A stretch of DNA of 5,332 nucleotides from Candidatus Melainabacteria bacterium. Lineage in GTDB: Bacteria; Cyanobacteriota; Vampirovibrionia; Obscuribacterales; Obscuribacteraceae. The DNA lies in contig JACQVM010000239.1 in assembly GCA_016209785.1 (NCBI GenBank), forward strand, positions 1 through 5,332, written 5' to 3'. A program made the position numbers and the translations under genes. This document shows, piece by piece, positions 1-5,020 of this stretch. The stretch's first letter is position 1, and the number at the start of each line of letters is the position of its first letter. The notes under the pieces were generated by a model, which was not told the origin of the DNA, searched no databases, and was given only the letters and a program-made list of their open reading frames with translations.

Positions 1-1494
1 GACATTGACGTAAGGCTGTCTGACATTAAGGGCATGGAAGAAGCAAAAGCTGAAGCAGCAGAAGTTGTAGCCCTGTTAAAAAATGCTGATGCCATTCGCG
101 AAACTGGACTTAAAGCACCTAAAGGAGTCCTGCTGATTGGTCGACCAGGCACTGGAAAGACAATGCTAGCCAAAGCAATTGCTAACGAGGCCGGAGTACC
201 ATTTTATGCTCTATCTGGTGGCGATTTTCAATCAATGTGGGCAGGTGTAGGTGCAAATCGAGTAAGAGCAGTCTATGAGCAAGCCAGACGCAGCGGCAAG
301 CCGGCAATTGTCTTTATTGACGAAATTGATGCCATTGGAGCCAAGCGAGGAATTGATCTTGGCGGTGGTGCCATCCAAGACTCCAACAAAACATTAAACC
401 AGTTTTTAGTAGAGCTTGATGGCTTCGGCAAACACAAAGTGCTCACCATTGGTGCCACCAACAATCCTGACATGCTGGACGCTGCACTTTTACGCCCAGG
501 GCGCTTCGACAGGCGGATTGACGTTCCCTTGCCAAACTTAGAAGGCAGGGAAGCAATTCTTATGCATTATCTACGGAAGGTCAAGGTTGATGAGACCGTC
601 AACGCCCTTGATATTGCACGCATGACTGTTTTCAGCTCTGGAGCAGATCTAGCCAACATCGTCAACGAAGCTGGGCTCATGAGTATTCGTGATGGACGTG
701 CTCATGTTTGCCAAAAAGACCTTATCGCTGCCATTCAGCGGGTGCAATTTGGCATGTCTTATCATCGTCATGTGTTGGTAAAGGAACTCATGGCAACAGC
801 CTATCACGAGGCTGGTCATGCCATGGTCTGCTATTGTCGAGATCGTCGTGATCTTATTCAAGCCGTGACAATTGTACCCAGCGGCTCAGCTTTAGGGTAT
901 GTATGGCCGGTAGCTAAGGAAGACTATGTTCAAAAAAACAAGCATGAATACCTGGTAGATATTGAGGTTGCCTTAGGTGGCTACGCCGCAGAAAACCTTT
1001 ACATGGAAACAACCACGTCAGGTGTTGCTTCAGATCTAACAAATGTAGCAGCCATTGCTTCAGCCATGGTACGGCAGTGGGGCATGGGACACTATAAGTT
1101 CAACACACAAATTGCTTTTGGCGATGGCAGAAGTTCTCCCTCGGCTGAAACAGAGCGGGAAATAGAGTTACAAATTAAAGAGATTGTGGACAGGTGCTTA
1201 CAAAACGTAGAAAACCTTCTGCGCTCTAGACGTGCGCAACTTGATCGTTTAGCACATAAATTGATAGAAAAGGAGACACTGTACTACCGAGATCTGGTGG
1301 CAATTCTTGAGCCAGAACGACCAGCTGCTGAAGTAGAGCGGGAAATCATGCAGCTTGCAGAGCGCAAATTGGTAGGCAAACCACCAGTCATTAACTTAGA
1401 AGCTATTGGAATATCTAAGGCACGCCCGGAGAGCAACAGCGAGGCAAACAGCAGCATGCAAAGCAACAACCAAAACATGCTGCCACCAGATTAG
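1..1494 (+). CDS. ftsH: FtsH-family ATP-dependent zinc metalloprotease (5' partial)
   Basis: This gene encodes a divergent FtsH, a membrane-anchored AAA+ unfoldase fused to an M41 zinc protease that degrades membrane and cytosolic proteins. The reading frame is open from base 1; the first 11 residues before the first ATG (base 34) match the usual FtsH D-V-x-G-v-(d/e)-E-A-K entry into the AAA domain, so the true start and the transmembrane N-terminus lie outside the window. Counting from base 1 (497 residues), Walker A is GRPGTGKT at 47-54, Walker B is IVFIDEID at 103-110, and the second region of homology with its paired arginines is at 151-172. The protease zinc ligands are HEAGH at 269-273 and a probable third ligand, Asp345, in SGVASDL. 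All catalytic residues are present. Unusual points are Arg for the second Pro-position residue of Walker A, and MWAGVG where FtsH pore loops have MFVGVG. The last 45 or so residues are polar and Asn/Ser-rich. It is probably a paralogue and not the housekeeping copy. Confidence 0.95.
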   Translation, partial: DIDVRLSDIKGMEEAKAEAAEVVALLKNADAIRETGLKAPKGVLLIGRPGTGKTMLAKAIANEAGVPFYALSGGDFQSMWAGVGANRVRAVYEQARRSGKPAIVFIDEIDAIGAKRGIDLGGGAIQDSNKTLNQFLVELDGFGKHKVLTIGATNNPDMLDAALLRPGRFDRRIDVPLPNLEGREAILMHYLRKVKVDETVNALDIARMTVFSSGADLANIVNEAGLMSIRDGRAHVCQKDLIAAIQRVQFGMSYHRHVLVKELMATAYHEAGHAMVCYCRDRRDLIQAVTIVPSGSALGYVWPVAKEDYVQKNKHEYLVDIEVALGGYAAENLYMETTTSGVASDLTNVAAIASAMVRQWGMGHYKFNTQIAFGDGRSSPSAETEREIELQIKEIVDRCLQNVENLLRSRRAQLDRLAHKLIEKETLYYRDLVAILEPERPAAEVEREIMQLAERKLVGKPPVINLEAIGISKARPESNSEANSSMQSNNQNMLPPD

Positions 1495-1514
1495 AGCCAC
1501 GGGTCCATCTTTTC
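1495..1514. other. Short convergent intergenic gap
   Basis: Only 20 bases separate the stop codon of the FtsH gene (plus) from the stop codon of the GGDEF gene (minus). I see no hairpin followed by a T-run on either strand, so transcripts from the two genes may run into each other, or termination may be factor-dependent. Confidence 0.6.
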
Positions 1515-2222
1515 TTACACTACACAAACACGGTCGCCACCCCGCTCAATGGCTACCTTAAGTGCTTGTTCTGCCTTAGCAACTAGGCTGTCATATTCTT
1601 GTGCATGTTGAGGAAAACATGCTACACCAATGCTAGCCGAGATCTTAAGATTGTGCCAGTTGTAGCTTACAGCCTGAATGCCCATCCTTTGTCTTATTCG
1701 CTCACAAACCAGTGCGGCCTCCGCAGCATTTGATTCCGGAAAAATAATTGCTAGTCTCTCTTCATCGTACCTTGCCGGCAAATCCATCTCAGAAATGATG
1801 CTGCGTACGACACTGCTGGCAATCTTTAACACAGTGTCGCCGGTCAGGCGCCCATGCTCGCTCACAATTGCCTTGTGGCCATCTATATTTAAAAGCGCCA
1901 CAGCCAGAGGACGATGATATCGCCTTGACCGCTTCAGCGCGTCTTTAAGTTCCTTAAAAAAGGCTTTGGTGTTGTAAATCTCTGTAAGAGGATCAATAAA
2001 GGCTAAGCGCTCCATTTCCTCACCCTGAACTGCCCTTAGCTGAACTTCTCCACCTGGAGCAGTGGCTGCCTGTTCGACAAGATGTACCTGTTCCAGATTT
2101 TGGCTGTCTGCTTCTTTGGAGACAATACTTGGTCTGACTTTAGACAACTCCTCAATAATTGCCTTAAGCCTCGAGCCATCCGGAAGTAAAAACCACTCAC
2201 TAAGACCACATGTGCTAGACAT
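1515..2222 (-). CDS. Degenerate GGDEF-domain protein, probably not an active diguanylate cyclase
   Basis: The 235-residue soluble protein has a short unrecognised N-terminal part (1-70) and a GGDEF fold at about 71-235. Fold markers are clear: LAFIDPLTEIYN at 73-84, GD at 128-129, RY then AIIFPE around 151-163, and SIGVACFP at 197-204. The active site is not normal. The five residues aligned with G-G-D/E-E-F read DEERL (153-157). The DxDxFKxxND substrate loop reads N-I-D-G-H-K-A-I-V-S (112-121), so the first metal Asp is Asn and the guanine-contacting Asn is Val. The inhibitory RxxD site is SEMD (144-147), lacking the Arg. I see no transmembrane segment or recognisable sensor domain. The start is supported by AGGAGGTT at 2227-2234 on the minus strand. 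A role as a c-di-GMP or GTP receptor, or as a protein-interaction module, is inferred. Activity cannot be excluded from sequence alone. Confidence 0.9.
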   Translation of the reverse strand: MSSTCGLSEWFLLPDGSRLKAIIEELSKVRPSIVSKEADSQNLEQVHLVEQAATAPGGEVQLRAVQGEEMERLAFIDPLTEIYNTKAFFKELKDALKRSRRYHRPLAVALLNIDGHKAIVSEHGRLTGDTVLKIASSVVRSIISEMDLPARYDEERLAIIFPESNAAEAALVCERIRQRMGIQAVSYNWHNLKISASIGVACFPQHAQEYDSLVAKAEQALKVAIERGGDRVCVV

Positions 2223-2226
2223 TTAC

Positions 2227-2234
2227 AACCTCCT
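2227..2234 (-). promoter_or_regulatory. Strong Shine-Dalgarno site of the GGDEF gene
   Basis: On the minus strand these bases read AGGAGGTT, four bases before the ATG at 2222-2220. This fixes the start of the GGDEF gene and indicates efficient translation initiation by the standard anti-SD route. Confidence 0.8.
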
Positions 2235-2260
2235 GTGTGAGCAGCTTTTCACTACACTGA

Positions 2261-2277
2261 ATGAAAACGGTTTTCAT
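2261..2277. promoter_or_regulatory. Fur/Zur-type palindromic operator
   Basis: ATGAAAACGGTTTTCAT is an 8-1-8 palindrome with perfect arms around a single central base. Its length, the 7-1-7 core TGAAAAC/GTTTTCA and its A/T-rich arms resemble sites of Fur-family metalloregulators (Fur, Zur). It lies between divergent genes, and its right arm overlaps the predicted -35 hexamer of the MerC-like gene, so a bound repressor would block that promoter. Its distance from the GGDEF start (38 bases) means it could affect that gene too. Which Fur-family member binds cannot be decided from sequence; Zur is my preferred guess because a metal-transport-like gene follows. Confidence 0.65.
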
Positions 2278-2299
2278 ATTAGTCTATTCCTGCTATGAT
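2271..2299 (+). promoter_or_regulatory. Predicted sigma70-type promoter of the MerC-like gene
   Basis: An extended -10 element, TGC followed by TATGAT (2294-2299, five of six consensus bases), is preceded at 17 bp by TTTTCA (2271-2276, four of six) as a -35. The -35 lies inside the palindrome at 2261-2277, which suits repression by steric block. The 5' untranslated leader would be about 30 bases. Confidence 0.55.
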
Positions 2300-2338
2300 C
2301 TCAATAAGAGCTTTTAGTAAAATCTTTGGTGGAAGGTA

Positions 2339-2800
2339 ATGATTGCTAGAGAACTGGTGGGGACTAAATCATCGGCAGTGGAGTTTATGTCCATTGTAGG
2401 CCCTTCAGTCTGCCTCGTACATTGCCTGGCAACTCCCTTGGTCGTTGGACTGTTACCCCTTATTGGGACAAAGCACTCATTGTTGGGGCTAAATGAACAA
2501 GTGTTGGCTCTCATTGTTGTCCCTTTGTGTACCTTGGCTTTAGTGCCAGGCTATTTAAAACATGGACAAAAAACCGTGCTGGGCTTTATGGCATTAGGAA
2601 TTGTTTTGGTTTTATTTGGCAGCTTTTTTGCCGACCAAGTTATTGCCAAAGGCTCAGAATTACCAATAAGCATTTTAGGTAGCATTTGCCTTATCCGGGC
2701 AGCATTACTAAATAGACGCTTTTGTCACTGTAAGGCACCTTGTTGCCAGACAAATGCTACTTTACCTGCCATTGAAGCAGTATCTGACAGACAAAACTAG
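2339..2800 (+). CDS. MerC-domain small membrane protein
   Basis: This is a 153-residue predicted inner-membrane protein of the MerC type, a family first known for Hg(II) uptake but also widespread outside mercury operons. Four hydrophobic segments lie at about 19-41, 52-71, 79-98 and 108-125. The first contains C25-L-V-H28-C29 followed by LATP, the hallmark metal-binding CxxHC motif of MerC. The tail after helix four holds C129-H-C131 and C135-C136, a second likely thiol metal site, as is usual in these proteins. No other mer gene lies in the window. The palindromic operator upstream suggests control by a Fur-family repressor, so zinc or another metal is a more likely substrate than mercury; that is inference. 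The start is uncertain: a weak GGTGG precedes ATG 2339, and ATG 2387 (Met17), just before the first helix, is an alternative. Confidence 0.82.
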   Translation: MIARELVGTKSSAVEFMSIVGPSVCLVHCLATPLVVGLLPLIGTKHSLLGLNEQVLALIVVPLCTLALVPGYLKHGQKTVLGFMALGIVLVLFGSFFADQVIAKGSELPISILGSICLIRAALLNRRFCHCKAPCCQTNATLPAIEAVSDRQN

Positions 2801-2875
2801 CTGTCCTTAATAGGCACTCAAGAGAATTGCTGTATTTGAGCTGCTCCAAAATGGCTGCGTATGGGTATTCAAGCC
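2801..2875. other. Intergenic stretch after the MerC-like gene
   Basis: No open gene or convincing terminator is visible. CTCAA at 2817-2821 can pair with TTGAG at 2836-2840, but the stem is short and no T-run follows, so I do not call it a terminator. Confidence 0.4.
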
Positions 2876-2897
2876 GCCATATACATTGACATATGGC
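2876..2897. repeat. Inverted repeat 1, upstream operator of vapBC
   Basis: GCCATAT (2876-2882) and ATATGGC (2891-2897) are perfect 7 bp inverted arms around an 8 bp spacer, and the TTGACA -35 hexamer sits at the inner edge of the right arm. VapB antitoxins typically bind palindromes at their own promoter, so this is a likely VapB/VapBC operator. Confidence 0.6.
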
Positions 2898-2915
2898 ATG
2901 AGTGACGTATATACT
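2886..2915 (+). promoter_or_regulatory. vapBC promoter
   Basis: A perfect TTGACA (2886-2891) is followed after 18 bp by TATACT (2910-2915, five of six). Both hexamers are embedded in inverted repeats, the usual arrangement for autorepressed toxin-antitoxin operons. The leader to the preferred vapB start would be roughly 20 bases. Confidence 0.65.
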
Positions 2916-2934
2916 ATGCTATATACATGAGTGA
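2897..2934 (+). repeat. Direct repeat CATGAGTGA flanking inverted repeat 2
   Basis: CATGAGTGA occurs at 2897-2905 and again at 2926-2934, each preceded by an ATAT-rich arm and followed by a [C/G]GT triplet. The second copy supplies the ribosome-binding region of vapB. The two units look like a small imperfect duplication of operator plus leader. Confidence 0.6.
2907..2926. repeat. Inverted repeat 2 over the -10 region of vapBC
   Basis: GTATATA (2907-2913) and TATATAC (2920-2926) form perfect 7 bp arms with a 6 bp spacer, covering the -10 element and the probable transcription start. ATATAC also recurs at 2879, 2909 and 2921, giving three related half-sites. This is probably the main VapBC autorepression site. 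Confidence 0.6.
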
Positions 2935-2942
2935 GGTCCGCC

Positions 2943-3170
2943 GTGAAACGTACAGCCAAGGTGTTCTTCTCTAACCGCAGCCAGGCAGTGCGGCTGCCTA
3001 AGGAATTCCAGTTTGCTGTTGAAGAGGTTTACATCCAGCGCGAAGGTGAAAAGATCATCCTTTCACCGCGCCCGTCGAGCTGGGACGAATATCTATCCCA
3101 AGGTCCTGTAGCACCAGATGATTTCATGGTTGAGATTGAGGATCTCCCAATTCAGCATCGTGACTTTTGA
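2943..3170 (+). CDS. vapB: VapB-type antitoxin (AbrB/MazE-like)
   Basis: This is the antitoxin of a type II toxin-antitoxin pair: it neutralises the VapC nuclease next door and represses the operon. The N-terminal half is an AbrB-like swapped-hairpin DNA-binding domain with the characteristic string KVFFSNRSQAVRLPKEF and the later VYIQREGEKIILSP. The C-terminal part (SSWDEYL to DLPIQHRDF) matches the segment of VapB that wraps VapC. I choose GTG 2943 as start, giving 75 residues beginning V(M)-K-R-T-A-K, because family members begin this way and GAGG (2933-2936) lies six bases upstream. The longer GTG start at 2931 would add four residues and would destroy that spacing. The stop codon overlaps the vapC start, implying translational coupling. 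Confidence 0.88.
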   Translation: MKRTAKVFFSNRSQAVRLPKEFQFAVEEVYIQREGEKIILSPRPSSWDEYLSQGPVAPDDFMVEIEDLPIQHRDF

Positions 3171-3574
3171 TGATGCTTTACTTACTTGATACAGACATCT
3201 GCTCATACATTATGAAGCGTTCGCATCTTTTGCTGCTCGAGAAGCTACGTAGCGTCGAACTTGAAAGCATAGCTGTATCTGTTATCACCGAGGCTGAGCT
3301 CTTGTATGGCATCAAGTCATGCAGCAAGCCTAAGCTTGCGCGCGCAGCCTTTGACGGTTTTATAAGACATGTGCAAGTTCTCGATTGGAGCCGTGATGCC
3401 GCTGAACACTATGCTGATATTAGAGCTAACTTGCATAAGCGCTGTCAGCTTATCGGAGCAAACGACTTGATGATTGCAGCACATAGCCGCAGCCTCGGTG
3501 CCACAATTGTTACTAACAATGTGCGTGAATTCCGCCGAGTACAGCGCTTGACCGTCCAAAACTGGGCACAATAA
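3170..3574 (+). CDS. vapC: VapC-type PIN-domain ribonuclease toxin
   Basis: VapC toxins are PIN-fold, Mg-dependent endoribonucleases that cut tRNA or rRNA and halt growth when free of VapB. Numbering from ATG 3173 (133 residues), the conserved acids are D6 in LLDTD, E42 in ITEAELLYG and D98 in GANDLMIAAH, and the TNN of TNNVREF at 114-120 occupies the fourth position, where N is common. The C-terminal RRVQRLTVQNW is also typical. The gene therefore looks intact and active. The ATG at 3170 overlaps the vapB TGA by one base, and a second ATG follows at once (3173); either could be the start, while TTG 3167 is less likely. The target RNA cannot be inferred. Confidence 0.92.
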   Translation: MMLYLLDTDICSYIMKRSHLLLLEKLRSVELESIAVSVITEAELLYGIKSCSKPKLARAAFDGFIRHVQVLDWSRDAAEHYADIRANLHKRCQLIGANDLMIAAHSRSLGATIVTNNVREFRRVQRLTVQNWAQ

Positions 3575-3607
3575 TTTCCTAAAGATCGGCAGATCGTATT
3601 TCCCCCA

Positions 3608-5020
3608 ATGACTTCCTGGTACTGCCAAGATACTATTGGCTTGCCAATAATCCGTACAGCTACAAACACTCACATGTGGGAAAGCCTAGAAGCAACGAGC
3701 TTACGATCCACCACTAGCGACAGTCTTTCGGACAAGCTCGCCCGAGAGGCGTATGTACTGGGTGGTGGCACGCTCAGAGGCATCTCAGACAACCTGAACG
3801 AAAGAGTGAACAATCTATGGGGCACGGTTGCCGAGGTGTCCGTGGCATATGGTGTCGGATATGCCCTGTCCAGGGCACAGGTAGCTGCCACAACAACCAG
3901 ACTAGGGTTCGAGATAGCCAGCAGCGCACTTCTTTACTCCTTCCTGACCAATGTACGTAACCAAGCGTCCAACCTAGTTGACGCTGCGGTTGATACCTGG
4001 CAATCCCCAGTAAGGACAAAAGAGAATTTCTCTGTAGTTTCTAAGACTATGGGCAGATTTACCACCGATCTTCTGATTACCGGATTTAGCGCCAAGGCTG
4101 GAGCAGGGCACGGCACATATGCCAACAATGTGGCCCGCTTTGGCGCCGCTCCCCTTACGCAGGACATAAAGCAAAGTATTGCCCTCTTAAATACCCTGGA
4201 GGCTGGCAAGACTGTGCCCACCGGGACAGCATTTTTTTACAACAAGCAGGGCGGCATGCTAACGGCCAGCCATTGCTTGTTAGAACCTAGTGAAGGTATT
4301 ACTGTCAGGTTCACCAGTGGTGCTGTCATATCAGCTCGTCCACGAGCTGCCCTGCCTGGACACGATATCGCTCTTTTGGAGGCAGATGTAATAAGTCGTC
4401 CCCTACGATTGGTCAACAACCTTGGTCAATTGGAACCAGGCAGAAAGGTGGTTTCTTTAGGGTTTCCGGCGACGGTAGTTCCAACAAACTCACCGCATCT
4501 TGAGTTCGGCCAATTCGATCGCTTAGCTGCTGGCCATGAGACGCCTACTCCCTCGGTCTTGCGAGCAGTAATGGAAAAAGTGCTTGAGCCAATTACGGTA
4601 CAATCTAATCCTCCAGATTTAAACGGCGAATGGGCAGGACGAACTGTTGCTTGGTTTAAAGGGCGGCTACAAAGTGGAATGTCCGGCGGGCCACTAGTCG
4701 ATTTAGCCAGTGGCAAGGTAATCGGAGTCAATCAAGCTTCCTACAAGGATTACTTGAACCTTCCAGCGGTTGCCGGGCCAGCTAACGATGCCTTAAGATT
4801 GATAAAGCTTGTCCGCAGAGCCGACACTCCACACTCTACAATGACAGCCGGGCAAGCATCTCGCAGGCTCGGCATAAGCACACCGCAAGTGGTCGACATG
4901 GCTAACCAGGGCAAGATTGACGGCTTCTGGGTACCAAAGGAGAACCGATTTGACTTTGAGGATCCATCAACATTACGGATACTCAAGAGCAGCCTGAAGA
5001 GGATCTGTCAAGGTAGTTAG
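3608..5020 (+). CDS. Trypsin-like serine protease with C-terminal excisionase/MerR-type helix-turn-helix
   Basis: The 470-residue protein has three parts. Residues 1-200 are a helical, Ala/Gly-rich region that I do not recognise, with a mildly hydrophobic stretch at about 72-112. Residues about 203-405 are a chymotrypsin-fold protease: His222 in LTASHC, Asp253 in GHDIALL and Ser359 in SGMSGGPLVD form a complete triad, with an unusually long, Pro-rich insert at about 290-350. Residues about 411-456 (TAGQASRRLGIS then NQGKIDGFWVP) form a helix-turn-helix of the excisionase/MerR-like kind. No signal peptide is seen, which fits a cytoplasmic, DNA-contacting protease. The gene begins 33 bp after vapC, in the same frame and with no terminator between them, so co-transcription is possible. 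Neither ATG 3608 nor the alternative ATG 3674 has a Shine-Dalgarno sequence, so the start is uncertain. The HTH may act in gene regulation or protein binding; the substrate is unknown. Confidence 0.82.
   Translation: MTSWYCQDTIGLPIIRTATNTHMWESLEATSLRSTTSDSLSDKLAREAYVLGGGTLRGISDNLNERVNNLWGTVAEVSVAYGVGYALSRAQVAATTTRLGFEIASSALLYSFLTNVRNQASNLVDAAVDTWQSPVRTKENFSVVSKTMGRFTTDLLITGFSAKAGAGHGTYANNVARFGAAPLTQDIKQSIALLNTLEAGKTVPTGTAFFYNKQGGMLTASHCLLEPSEGITVRFTSGAVISARPRAALPGHDIALLEADVISRPLRLVNNLGQLEPGRKVVSLGFPATVVPTNSPHLEFGQFDRLAAGHETPTPSVLRAVMEKVLEPITVQSNPPDLNGEWAGRTVAWFKGRLQSGMSGGPLVDLASGKVIGVNQASYKDYLNLPAVAGPANDALRLIKLVRRADTPHSTMTAGQASRRLGISTPQVVDMANQGKIDGFWVPKENRFDFEDPSTLRILKSSLKRICQGS

Noticed and set aside
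2238..2260. A possible minus-strand promoter for the GGDEF gene in the divergent region.
   Set aside because: No pair of hexamers with acceptable spacing stood out, so I did not call one, although a promoter must exist there or be shared with the palindrome region.
2817..2840. Possible terminator hairpin after the MerC-like gene (CTCAA/TTGAG).
   Set aside because: The stem is only 5 bp with a 14-base loop and there is no T-run downstream.
2927..2974. An ATG at 2927 that overlaps the vapB ribosome-binding region and opens a 15-codon frame.
   Set aside because: It ends quickly at a TAA, is out of frame with vapB and lacks its own ribosome-binding site; the ATG is simply part of the CATGAGTGA repeat.
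3634..3649. TATTGG-CTTG-CCAATA hairpin near the start of the protease gene, considered as a terminator or attenuator.
   Set aside because: It lies inside the open frame, is only 6 bp long, A/T-rich at its base, and has no following T-run. It could occur by chance.
3317..3673. Minus-strand open frames across vapC (118 and 74 residues).
   Set aside because: They show no family motifs, have Cys-rich low-quality compositions and are shadows of the clear PIN-domain gene.
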